DNA of 64,000 nt from contig JANNES010000007.1 in the NCBI GenBank assembly GCA_031378845.1, positions 1-64,000 of the forward strand, in the 5' to 3' direction. Positions 34,665 through 42,752 of this stretch are shown in pieces. The notes under the pieces were generated by a model, which searched no databases, was not told the origin of the DNA, and saw only the letters and a list, made by a program, of their open reading frames with translations. The position numbers were made by a program, and so were the translations under genes. Source of the DNA: JAJNPS01 sp031378845 (lineage in GTDB: Bacteria; Pseudomonadota; Alphaproteobacteria; Rhodobacterales; Rhodobacteraceae). Within the stretch, counting starts at the first letter, position 1, and every line of letters starts with the position of its first letter.

Positions 34665-35384
34665 TCAGGCCGACAACGCCAAAGCGGGTCGTGCCGCGCC
34701 AAGCCAAAGTGCATCGAGGGCGCGCAGTGCTGCCGGGTCAAAGCGATGCGCTTCTTCCCAGTAGCGCCCCGAAGGCACGCGGTAGTCCAGCGCCGCTTCC
34801 ATCTCAAATGCGCGGGCGACAAGGGTCTCATCAAACGGCAGCGGCACGCAGGTCTTGAGGCCAGACCTGCCGGCACCGGGAAACACCTGCCGGGATGGTC
34901 CGTTGGACAGATTGACGATGGCACAGCCCTGCAGGGCTGCGGTGATCAGCAATCGCGCCGATTTCGCCTCTAGCGATTGCAAGGTGACGTCGGCGCGCAG
35001 GGGATCCGGCGTCCCGGTTCCGTAAAAATGCGTCGCGCGCCCGGCGGGATAGTGCATGTCGCAGCCAAGCACCGAGATCTGGCGCGGAAGATAGGTCGCC
35101 AGCGCCCAATAGGCGGTGGTGAATGCCATCGTGCCGCCCGCATAGACAAAGCCGCCATAAGCGTTCTGCGCGGGCACGAAATCTTCTTGGGTGATGATCT
35201 TCTGACCCGCCGATGGTACCGGGCGACGGTCTTGCGGAAAATCCCAAGCATGGACCAACGCATCCCAATCGGGGCGCACGCGCCAGGCATTGTTGATCGC
35301 GACGATCTGATCGAACGGCGCACGCGGCCAAAGCCGCGCTTCGGTGACGTTCGGGCCAGAGCCAAGCAATAGGATCGTTGTCAT
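34665..35384 (-). CDS. conserved hypothetical, possible DUF115-like
   Basis: A 239-residue protein starting MTTILLLGSGPNV, followed by AINNAW and a later LGCDMHYP-HFYG arrangement. The GSGPN and DMxYxxxxxHFY pattern recalls proteins of the DUF115 or sialyltransferase-like type that handle nucleotide sugars, but the match is weak. It has no membrane segments. It follows xthA upstream with a 55-bp gap. Confidence 0.55.
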   Translation of the reverse strand: MTTILLLGSGPNVTEARLWPRAPFDQIVAINNAWRVRPDWDALVHAWDFPQDRRPVPSAGQKIITQEDFVPAQNAYGGFVYAGGTMAFTTAYWALATYLPRQISVLGCDMHYPAGRATHFYGTGTPDPLRADVTLQSLEAKSARLLITAALQGCAIVNLSNGPSRQVFPGAGRSGLKTCVPLPFDETLVARAFEMEAALDYRVPSGRYWEEAHRFDPAALRALDALWLGAARPALALSA

Positions 35385-35573
35385 CGCGCGCGGCCTTTCT
35401 GCCAGTCAGAACTCTGAAATTAGCGCGCGGTACGGCGAGGGAAAGGACCACGCCGCGAACTTGAGAGACTTCACTTTCCGATCACGGGCTTGGACGTATT
35501 GTCGCAGCCGCCGCGCAGGCATCATTCTGACCGGGTGGCGCACAAATTGTCGCCGACGGTCGCTGAGTGCCGT

Positions 35574-35900
35574 CTACATCGAAAAGCTGGTGCCGCATCC
35601 GCAGGATGAACTGGCATTGGGATTTTCGACCACGAACCGCGCGCCGATCAGCTCATCGGTGAAATCGATCACCGCATTGGCCAGAAACGGCAACGAGATG
35701 GTATCGACCAGCACTTTGTGGCCATTCCGTTCCAGCACAAGATCGTCGCTGGCGGGGTCATCCAGCTTGATATCGTATTGAAAGCCCGAACAGCCGCCGC
35801 CTTCGACGGCAACGCGCAAGGCGCGGGTCTGGCCGGTCATCCGGGCGATCTCGGCCAGACGGGCATAGGCGCGATCAGTGACACGAGGCGGCAGGTTCAT
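35574..35900 (-). CDS. A-type iron-sulfur cluster insertion protein
   Basis: A 108-residue HesB/IscA/ErpA-family carrier. The first cluster-ligand Cys is in GGGCSGFQYDIKLD and the C-terminal pair is in SSCGCGTSFSM, the usual CxC ending. It delivers [2Fe-2S] or [4Fe-4S] clusters to apoproteins. Which of ErpA, IscA or SufA it corresponds to cannot be settled from sequence alone. It is divergent from dgt with a short gap. Confidence 0.92.
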   Translation of the reverse strand: MNLPPRVTDRAYARLAEIARMTGQTRALRVAVEGGGCSGFQYDIKLDDPASDDLVLERNGHKVLVDTISLPFLANAVIDFTDELIGARFVVENPNASSSCGCGTSFSM

Positions 35901-35962
35901 GGCGTGGCCCTATCCATGGCAGTCTGGTCAGAATATAGGGGGGGAGACCGGATTGAACAAGG

Positions 35963-37141
35963 ATGCATCCAGCATTGACCCTTGCAACCTACGCCTGCCA
36001 GCCCGAACAGTCGCGCGGCCGCCTGTATGCCGAAGGGATGTCGTCCTTTCGCAGCCCGTTTCAGCGTGACCGCGACCGGATCATCCATTCCAGCGCGTTC
36101 CGGCGGTTAAAGCACAAGACGCAGGTCTTTGTGGAGCATGAGGGCGACTATTACCGCACCCGCCTGACCCATACGATCGAAGTGGCGCAGGTGGCGCGCA
36201 CCATAGCCGGCGTGCTGGGTCTCAACACCGACCTCGCCGAGGCCATCGCCTTGGCGCATGATCTGGGCCATACGCCCTTTGGCCATACCGGCGAGGATGC
36301 GCTGGGCGCGCTGATGGCCCCCTTTGGCGGCTTTGACCACAATGCGCAGGCCCTGCGGATCGTCACCCGGCTGGAACGGCACTATGCCGATTTCGACGGG
36401 CTGAACCTGACATGGGAAAGTCTTGAAGGGATTGCCAAGCACAACGGCCCCGTCGCCGGACCCTTGGCGGACGAAAAGCATAGAGGCCCGTTGCCCTATG
36501 CCCTGGCCGAGGTGAATGCCGAATGGGACCTGGAACTCTCCACCCATGCGAGCGCCGAGGCGCAGGTGGCCGCCATCGCGGACGACGTCGCCTATTCGCA
36601 TCACGATCTGCATGATGGGCTGCGATCCGGTCTTTTCACGGAAGATGACCTGATGGACCTACCTGTCACCGGTCCCGCCTTTGCAGAGGTGGACCGCCGT
36701 TATCCCGGCCTCGACAGGATGCGTCGTCGTCACGAGGCGTTGCGGCGGGTTTTTGGCCGCATGGTCGAGGATGTGATTACGGTGGCCCAGGGTCGGCTGG
36801 ACGCGGCGCGGCCAAAGTCGGTAGATGAGATCCGCCACATGGGGCGCACGGTGATCCGGTTTTCCAAGCCGCTCTATCAGGAACTCAAGGCGATAAGGGG
36901 TTTCTTGTTTACCCGCATGTATCGCGCGCCCTCGGTCATGATCGAGCGTGCGCGGGTCACTGCTGTGGTGAACGGGCTCTTTCCTTTGTACATGTCGCGC
37001 GCGGACCTTCTGCCGCAAGAATGGCGCAGCGACATTGACCGCGCGCAGTCGCAGACGGAACTGGCGCGTATCGTTGCCGACTATGTGTCAGGGATGACGG
37101 ACAGGTTTGCGTTGTCCGAACACCAGCGGCTGCTGGGTTAA
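35963..37141 (+). CDS. dgt: deoxyguanosinetriphosphate triphosphohydrolase-like protein
   Basis: A 392-residue HD-domain enzyme releasing triphosphate from dGTP. The metal motif TRLTHTIEVAQ (His near residue 73) and HDLGHTPFGHTGEDAL (HD pair near 96-104) are intact, and FRRLKHKTQVFVEHEGD precedes them. It is the proteobacterial short form. Its stop codon shares TTAA with the convergent crtC stop, leaving no room for an intergenic terminator. No gene of carotenoid synthesis lies on this side of crtC. Confidence 0.92.
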   Translation: MHPALTLATYACQPEQSRGRLYAEGMSSFRSPFQRDRDRIIHSSAFRRLKHKTQVFVEHEGDYYRTRLTHTIEVAQVARTIAGVLGLNTDLAEAIALAHDLGHTPFGHTGEDALGALMAPFGGFDHNAQALRIVTRLERHYADFDGLNLTWESLEGIAKHNGPVAGPLADEKHRGPLPYALAEVNAEWDLELSTHASAEAQVAAIADDVAYSHHDLHDGLRSGLFTEDDLMDLPVTGPAFAEVDRRYPGLDRMRRRHEALRRVFGRMVEDVITVAQGRLDAARPKSVDEIRHMGRTVIRFSKPLYQELKAIRGFLFTRMYRAPSVMIERARVTAVVNGLFPLYMSRADLLPQEWRSDIDRAQSQTELARIVADYVSGMTDRFALSEHQRLLG

Positions 37142-38081
37142 TCCGCCTGCGGAAACGTCCATCCTGCGCGGCGTGGCACCCGCAGTGCCAGCATCGGTTT
37201 CAGCAAGGGATTGGCAAAGCGTTTCAGGTCCAGCGCCTCGTGCACGCCGATGCTGTCTTCGCCGTCGATCCGGGTCCTGACAAGCGATCGGGAATAGAAC
37301 GGCGCATCCAGCATCGCCATCACCTGCCGGGGTTTGGTGCCTGCATCGGCCCGCGTCTCGCGTCGCAAGGCCCAGATCGTGCGGGACATGGGGGTCAGGG
37401 GCGGGGGCGTGATCTCGCGCACCGTGCCATCTGCGGTGACCTCGACGCCAAGCGCGAGCGCGCTGCCATCGGCGCGGATCGCATCGTAAAAACAGACCGT
37501 CCGGTTGGCCAGGGGAAACCGCCCCCAGGTCCAATAGCGAAAGTCGGCCTCCAGCGACGCCGTGCCGAAATTGGCATCGAAATAGCCATGTCCCTGCCAG
37601 CGATGGCCTTGGGTCAGATCGACATCGATCGTCGCCATCGGTGCAAACGGGCGCCAGATATGCCGTCCATCTGGGGTCAGCACTGCCTCAACTTCGGTCA
37701 TCGCGCTGGGCGTTACGGTGATCCGCCCGCGCACGGGGGTGACGATTGGCGGTGCGCCGATCTCATCGATGTCAATGACCAGCGACCGGCCCGTCCAATG
37801 CATCCGGCTGGGGCCGACCTCCAGCGTATCGCGGCTTTGCCGGAGCGCCGCGCGGCCTCGGTCGGTCATCGTGAACCGCCCGCCCGGACCATAGGTCGCG
37901 ACATTGATGCAGGCGTGGTTCGCAGGATCCCGCCTGCCGCTCCACTTGTACCACGGCGAGAAGACCGACCCGATGAACCCTATGACCGAGACCGCACGGG
38001 TCCCGTCGTCACTGACCCCGTCGACATACCACCAGGCATAGCCATCCGCATCGACCCGGAGCGAGAAGTCAGGTCTGTCAT
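37138..38081 (-). CDS. crtC: hydroxyneurosporene synthase (carotenoid 1,2-hydratase)
   Basis: The conserved body RPDF...DGYAWWYVDG to the C terminus is an about 314-residue CrtC, adding water to the psi end of neurosporene in the spheroidene pathway. Problem: its frame has no ATG, GTG or TTG for about 90 codons before RPDF. The ATG at 38081 (ATGACAGAC) is one base out of frame. The only in-frame ATG is at 38361, deep inside crtD. I give 38081 as a provisional boundary. The gene overlaps crtD by about 100 bp and ends on dgt. Confidence 0.75.
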
Positions 38082-39542
38082 GATCGCTGCGGCCGCGTGC
38101 GACCCGGAGAGGGCTGCCATCGCGATCCCCGCCCCCGGATGCGCCCCACCCCCGGCCAGATACAGCCCCGGCAGCGCCGTTGTCGCCGGCGGCCGGTGAA
38201 AGGCCGAAAAGGTCCCCTCCGGACTGCGCCCGTAGATCGCGCCTTGTGACCCCGGAAAGTCCCGCGCCAGCATCGCCGGTGTTGTCAGGGCCGAGGTTGG
38301 CGGCGCCGGGCTGAACCTCAGTCCGAACCGGGCCAGCCGGTCGAAGGTGCGCGTGCGACATTGGGATACCTCTTCGCGGTAGGCTGTGATGCCCGCAGGG
38401 GCATTCATGATGATCTCGAACCGTTCCAGCCCCTTGGGCGTCTGACCGCCGGTCCTGTCTTCGGCACAGACATATAGTGTGGGGGCGTCAGGCATGCGCC
38501 CGGCACCGATGGGACCAAACTCGGCCTCGGGGTCTTCGGTGAAAAAGACGTTGTGGTGGATCAAGGGTGGCCCTTCGGCCTTGGCGGCAAACGCCCATAC
38601 CCAGGCCGACAGGCTGCGCGGGCCGGTGGCTTTTCGCGCCACAGCCTGGCGCGGGGCATCGCCGAGCAGGCCATCGGTCAGGGCCGCAGGATCCCCGTTG
38701 AAGACGCAGACTTCGCAGGCAATGGTGGCCCCGCCCGCGATCTGGACCCCCGTCACGCGCCCGCCCTGACGCAGAATACGGGCGGCGCAGGTGTTATAGT
38801 GGATCCGCACGCCCATCCGTTCGGCCAATCCTGCCAAGGCCTTTGCAAGCTGGTGCATTCCGCCCTGAACCGCGGCAACACCCTGTGCTTCTGCCCGCCA
38901 GATCAGCGCCAGAAGACCAGGAGAGGCATTGGGTCGGCCGCCCACATAGGTCGCATAGCGCCCGAAAAGCTGAACCAGACGCGGATCGCGGAAATGTTGG
39001 CGCAAGAGGCCCTGCAAGGTCAGTCCCGGCAAAAGCGCAGGCCAAAGACGGGGGCTGCGAAGAACCGCGCGCGCGATACCCCGCAGGTCTGGGCGTGGTG
39101 CATGCATCACAGGCCCTTCGAAGGCCGCAAAAAGGGCTGTCGTCAGTCGGTCGAGCCGGGCAAATCCGTCCGCCTCACGGGGGCCTGCGAAATCAGCGAT
39201 GGCCGCGATATTGGCATCGGCATTGTCGTGCAGGTCCAGGCTTGACCCATCTGGCCACCAATGCCGCGCAAGGACCGGCTGCGGGATCAGCGTCGCATGA
39301 TCGCCCAGACTTTCGCCCGCCAACGCAAACAGCGCCTCAAAGACCGGGCGCATGGTCAGCACCGTCGGTCCTTTGTCTACCGCGCCCGCGGCAGACGGGT
39401 CGGTGCGCATCTTGCCGCCGGGTCCCGCCGCCGCCTCGATCAAGGTGACATCAACGCCCGCCGCCGCCAGACGGATCGCCGCGGCAAGCCCGCCCATCCC
39501 AGCGCCGATCACCACGGCCTTGAACTTTCTTGGGTTATCCAT
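37980..39542 (-). CDS. crtD: methoxyneurosporene (hydroxyneurosporene) desaturase
   Basis: A 520-residue FAD-dependent phytoene-desaturase-family enzyme, introducing the 3,4 double bond in the spheroidene pathway. The N-terminal FAD fold VVIGAGMGGLAAAIRLAAAG is at residues about 9-28 and the C-terminal YLAGGGAHPGAGIAMA motif is near 475. The start at 39542 follows the intergenic PpsR/CrtJ site. Its 3' end continues about 100 bp over crtC in another frame. Transcribed divergently from crtE. Confidence 0.94.
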   Translation of the reverse strand: MDNPRKFKAVVIGAGMGGLAAAIRLAAAGVDVTLIEAAAGPGGKMRTDPSAAGAVDKGPTVLTMRPVFEALFALAGESLGDHATLIPQPVLARHWWPDGSSLDLHDNADANIAAIADFAGPREADGFARLDRLTTALFAAFEGPVMHAPRPDLRGIARAVLRSPRLWPALLPGLTLQGLLRQHFRDPRLVQLFGRYATYVGGRPNASPGLLALIWRAEAQGVAAVQGGMHQLAKALAGLAERMGVRIHYNTCAARILRQGGRVTGVQIAGGATIACEVCVFNGDPAALTDGLLGDAPRQAVARKATGPRSLSAWVWAFAAKAEGPPLIHHNVFFTEDPEAEFGPIGAGRMPDAPTLYVCAEDRTGGQTPKGLERFEIIMNAPAGITAYREEVSQCRTRTFDRLARFGLRFSPAPPTSALTTPAMLARDFPGSQGAIYGRSPEGTFSAFHRPPATTALPGLYLAGGGAHPGAGIAMAALSGSHAAAAIMTDLTSRSGSMRMAMPGGMSTGSVTTGPVRSRS

Positions 39543-39571
39543 AACGTCGATGTTAACCGCAGCCCAAGGTC

Positions 39572-39589
39572 TGTCCATACTGAATTACG
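39572..39589. promoter_or_regulatory. weak second PpsR/CrtJ-like site
   Basis: TGTCCATACTGAATTACG has TGT-N12-ACG, one base off the consensus, and ends 6 bp before the perfect site at 39596. Tandem sites of this kind are common for this repressor. Confidence 0.4.
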
Positions 39590-39595
39590 GCAATG

Positions 39596-39613
39596 TGTAA
39601 GTTTTTATTTACA
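39596..39613. promoter_or_regulatory. PpsR/CrtJ binding site between crtD and crtE
   Basis: TGTAAGTTTTTATTTACA matches the TGT-N12-ACA consensus exactly and sits in the divergent crtD/crtE promoter region, so it can control both directions. The repressor itself is not encoded in this window. Confidence 0.8.
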
Positions 39614-39667
39614 CATCGCTACAGGACGGGCAATCTGTCCGCAAGACGAATGGCAAGGAGCGCCAAG

Positions 39668-40543
39668 ATGCCGCTGGATACCCGAATCGAGACGAGCCTT
39701 GCAAAGGCCATCGCACTTGGACAGGGCACCATAGGTGAAGCACCCTCGCGGTTGGCGCAGGCGCTTGACTATGCCGTGTCACCTGGGGGCGCGCGCATCC
39801 GTCCAACGATCCTGCTATCTGTGGCCCTTGCTTGTGGCGATGACCGTCCCGAACTCTCTGATGCCGCCGCCGTGGCGTTGGAGCTGATCCACTCGGCAAG
39901 CCTCGTGCATGACGATCTGCCCGCCTTTGACAATGCGCCGATCCGCCGGGGCAAGCCGTCCCTGCACCGCGCCTACGGTGAGCCGATTGCCGTGCTTGCC
40001 GGCGACAGTCTGATCGTGATGGCGTTTGAAGTCCTTGCCCGCGCCGCCAACCATGCGCCGCTGCGCGCAGTTTCTTTGATCCAGCATCTGGCCAGCCGCA
40101 CCGGCATGCCGGTGGGCATCTGCGCAGGGCAGGGCTGGGAGTCAGAGACGCAGGTCAACCTTCGCGCCTATCACCGCGCCAAGACCGGCGCGCTGTTCAT
40201 GGCTGCGACCCAGATGGGTGCCATCGCGGCGGGCCAGGAACCAGAGCCCTGGGAGGAACTCGGCGCGCGCATCGGAGAGGCGTTTCAGGTCGCCGACGAT
40301 CTGCGTGACGCCCTGGAAACAGCCGAGCAGATGGGCAAACCCTCCGGACAGGATCAACGCCACGGTCGCCCTTCGGCGGTCAGCGATCTGGGCATTCCGG
40401 GTGCTGTGGCGCATCTAAAGGATATCCTGTCGGGCGCAATCTCGTCGATCCCGTCGTGTCCGGGAGAGGCCCGGCTGGCCGAAATGGTGCGCCGTTATGC
40501 CGAAAAGATGACGCCGGTGAACCTGACCGCCATCCGGGGCTAG
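39668..40543 (+). CDS. crtE: geranylgeranyl diphosphate synthase
   Basis: A 291-residue prenyl transferase making GGPP for carotenoids and the bacteriochlorophyll tail. The first Asp-rich motif HDDLPAFD (near residue 83) and second motif QVADDLRD (near 210), each binding magnesium, are present. The start MPLDTRIE has AAGGAG about 8 bases ahead. It is the first gene of the rightward crtE-crtF transcript, with crtF starting 4 bases after its stop. Confidence 0.95.
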   Translation: MPLDTRIETSLAKAIALGQGTIGEAPSRLAQALDYAVSPGGARIRPTILLSVALACGDDRPELSDAAAVALELIHSASLVHDDLPAFDNAPIRRGKPSLHRAYGEPIAVLAGDSLIVMAFEVLARAANHAPLRAVSLIQHLASRTGMPVGICAGQGWESETQVNLRAYHRAKTGALFMAATQMGAIAAGQEPEPWEELGARIGEAFQVADDLRDALETAEQMGKPSGQDQRHGRPSAVSDLGIPGAVAHLKDILSGAISSIPSCPGEARLAEMVRRYAEKMTPVNLTAIRG

Positions 40544-40547
40544 CGCC

Positions 40548-41681
40548 GTGACGGACGTGCCCATAGGTGCCGCTGCGCGACGCACCCGCTCCGGTCTGGG
40601 CTGGCTGACGCGGCTGGCTTTGTCGCCACGCTTTCACGCGATATCTCAACGAATACCGGGGCTTCGGAGCGTGTCTCGACACGAGGGCCAGGCGCTTTTC
40701 GACACCTTGTCGGGGTTTGTGCAGTCTCAGGCGCTGATGGCGCTGGTGGAGCTGGATGTGCTGGCGTCCTTGCGCCGTGGCCCGCAACGCTGTGCCCTTT
40801 TGGCGCGTGACGCTGACATGGATCCCGCCCGCATGGAGATCCTTTTGCAAGCGGGCGCGGCCTTGCGGTTGATGCGTCGCGGGCGCGATGACTTGTGGCA
40901 TCTGGCCCCAAGGGGGGCTGCGTTCCTGACCGTTCCCGGGCTGGCGGCGATGGTGCGCCACCACCGCGTGCTGTACCGCGATCTGACGGATCCGGTTGCC
41001 TTTCTGCGCGGCAAGACCACGCCCGAGCTTGCCAGTTTTTGGCCCTATGTCTTTGGCGCAGGTGCCGCAGAAGATCCCGCGACGGCCGAGACATATTCTG
41101 CATTGATGGCTGACAGTCAGGGCTTGGTTGCTGCCGACACGTTGGCGGCGTTCGACTTTTCGGGGATCGGCCACCTGATGGATGTGGGCGGCGGGACGGG
41201 CGCTTTTCTGACCGCGGTTGGTCACGCAAAGCCGGGGCTTGTTCTCACGCTTTTTGATCTGCCCGCCGTGGTTGCGGGCGCCAAGGCGCGCTTTGCCGCC
41301 GCTGGTCTGGCGGGGCGAACCGAGGTCATTGCGGGTTCCTTTCGCGATGATCCGCTGCCGACGGACGCCGATGCGATCAGTCTTGTGCGCGTCCTTTATG
41401 ATCACGCTGATTCGACAGTTGCCGCACTTTTGCGTGCCGTGCACGCAGCGCTTCCCCCCGGTGGGCGTCTTGTCATTTCCGAACCCATGTCGGGCGGCGC
41501 GAAACCTGATCGGTCAACCGATGTCTACTTTGCCTTCTACACGCTGGCGATGGGGACCGGACGGACAAGATCGGCTGCCGAGATCGAGATTTTGCTGGAA
41601 AACGCGGGATTTAGCGCGATTCGCGTGATTCCCAGTCGGCGACCTTACGTGACACAGGTCGTCACGGCGGTCCGGGGCTAA
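40548..41681 (+). CDS. crtF: hydroxyneurosporene O-methyltransferase
   Basis: A 377-residue SAM-dependent methyltransferase that methylates the C-1 hydroxyl of the carotenoid made by CrtC and CrtD. The SAM-binding motif HLMDVGGGTGAFLTAVG (near residue 207) and a later DLPAVV loop (near 236) match the plant-type O-methyltransferase fold, with an N-terminal dimerisation domain. It starts with GTG 4 bases after crtE stops. The bchC promoter lies right behind it. Confidence 0.94.
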   Translation: MTDVPIGAAARRTRSGLGWLTRLALSPRFHAISQRIPGLRSVSRHEGQALFDTLSGFVQSQALMALVELDVLASLRRGPQRCALLARDADMDPARMEILLQAGAALRLMRRGRDDLWHLAPRGAAFLTVPGLAAMVRHHRVLYRDLTDPVAFLRGKTTPELASFWPYVFGAGAAEDPATAETYSALMADSQGLVAADTLAAFDFSGIGHLMDVGGGTGAFLTAVGHAKPGLVLTLFDLPAVVAGAKARFAAAGLAGRTEVIAGSFRDDPLPTDADAISLVRVLYDHADSTVAALLRAVHAALPPGGRLVISEPMSGGAKPDRSTDVYFAFYTLAMGTGRTRSAAEIEILLENAGFSAIRVIPSRRPYVTQVVTAVRG

Positions 41682-41697
41682 ACTGTTTCGGAAAAAC

Positions 41698-41715
41698 TGT
41701 CCATTAAAGTTGACA
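41698..41715. promoter_or_regulatory. PpsR/CrtJ site 1 before bchC
   Basis: TGTCCATTAAAGTTGACA fits TGT-N12-ACA exactly. Its right half contains the -35-like TTGACA at 41710-41715. The next site begins 8 bp later. Confidence 0.85.
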
Positions 41716-41737
41716 GCATGAGTTGTAACGTTAAACT
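41710..41737 (+). promoter_or_regulatory. predicted sigma-70-type bchC promoter
   Basis: TTGACA (41710-41715) and TAAACT (41732-41737) are separated by 16 bp. The -35 lies in one PpsR/CrtJ site and the -10 in the other, so repressor binding would block polymerase directly. Confidence 0.65.
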
Positions 41738-41741
41738 TACA
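41724..41741. promoter_or_regulatory. PpsR/CrtJ site 2 before bchC
   Basis: TGTAACGTTAAACTTACA fits TGT-N12-ACA exactly. The two bchC sites are 8 bp apart, the same spacing reported for cooperative CrtJ binding at the Rhodobacter capsulatus bchC promoter. Confidence 0.85.
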
Positions 41742-41807
41742 CTCAAGCGACTCCCGCAAACCGGGAGAGTACCGGGGTCACAACCGGGCGCAGCAAGGGG
41801 AAGAACC

Positions 41808-42752
41808 GTGAGAACGACCGCCGTCATCCTTCAGGGGCCAAAAGTGCTGGGGCTGGAAAGTCTCGGGCTGACGCCGCCCGGACCAGACGATCTGGTGGTC
41901 GAGATTGCCTATTCGGGGATTTCCACGGGCACGGAAAAACTCTTTTGGTCCGGTACGATGCCGCCCTTTCCTGGTATGGGTTATCCGCTTGTGCCGGGCT
42001 ATGAGGCTGCGGGTGAGGTTGTCGAGGCCGGGGCCAATACAGGGTTCCGTGTCGGCGAGCATGTCTTTGTTCCGGGCGCAAATTGCTTTGATGGCAATGT
42101 CCGGGGTCTGTTCGGAGGCGCGGCACGTCGCCTGGTGACCAAGGCCACGCGGGTGGCGCGGCTTGACAAGGGTATGGGCGCTCAGGGCGCGCTTTTGGCG
42201 CTGGCAGCAACAGCGCGGCACGCGATTTCGGGGTTCAATACCTGCGTTCCCGATCTGATCGTCGGTCACGGCACGCTCGGTCGCCTCTTGGCGCGGCTGA
42301 CGCTTGCCGCAGGGGCCCCGGCGCCGACCGTGTGGGATACCAATCCTGCCCGCCGCAGCGGTGGCATCGGATACGACGTGATCGATCCTGCCGACGACTC
42401 CCGCCGCGATTACCGTGCGATTTATGATGTTTCGGGGTCCAGCGGCCTTTTGGACACCCTGATCCCTCGCCTGATGCGTGGCGGTGAAGTTGTCCTCGCA
42501 GGCTTCTACACCGAGCCCGTCGCTTTCGCCTTTCCGCCCGCTTTCTTGAAAGAAGCGCGCATCCGCATCGCGGCCGAATGGACCCCCGAGGACCTGACCG
42601 CGACGCGCAGCCTGATCGACAGCGGTGCCTTGTCGCTGGACGGTCTGATCACCCATACGCGCCTCGCGATCGAGGCGCCAACCGCCTACGAGACGGCGTT
42701 CACCGACGCCAACTGCCTGAAAATGATCCTCGATTGGAGCGGCCACGCATGA
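41808..42752 (+). CDS. bchC: bacteriochlorophyllide a dehydrogenase
   Basis: A 314-residue zinc-less medium-chain alcohol-dehydrogenase-like enzyme. It oxidises the C-3 hydroxyethyl group to acetyl in the last part of bacteriochlorophyll a synthesis. The start is GTG after AAGGGGAAG. It opens with MRTTAVILQGPKVLGL (read from GTG); a Rossmann-like segment follows in the second half. Its stop overlaps the bchX start as ATGA. Confidence 0.93.
   Translation: MRTTAVILQGPKVLGLESLGLTPPGPDDLVVEIAYSGISTGTEKLFWSGTMPPFPGMGYPLVPGYEAAGEVVEAGANTGFRVGEHVFVPGANCFDGNVRGLFGGAARRLVTKATRVARLDKGMGAQGALLALAATARHAISGFNTCVPDLIVGHGTLGRLLARLTLAAGAPAPTVWDTNPARRSGGIGYDVIDPADDSRRDYRAIYDVSGSSGLLDTLIPRLMRGGEVVLAGFYTEPVAFAFPPAFLKEARIRIAAEWTPEDLTATRSLIDSGALSLDGLITHTRLAIEAPTAYETAFTDANCLKMILDWSGHA

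Noticed and set aside
38082..38361. Extending crtC upstream to the ATG at 38361
   Set aside because: This would overlay 280 further bases of crtD in another frame, and the added residues are low complexity with no CrtC match.
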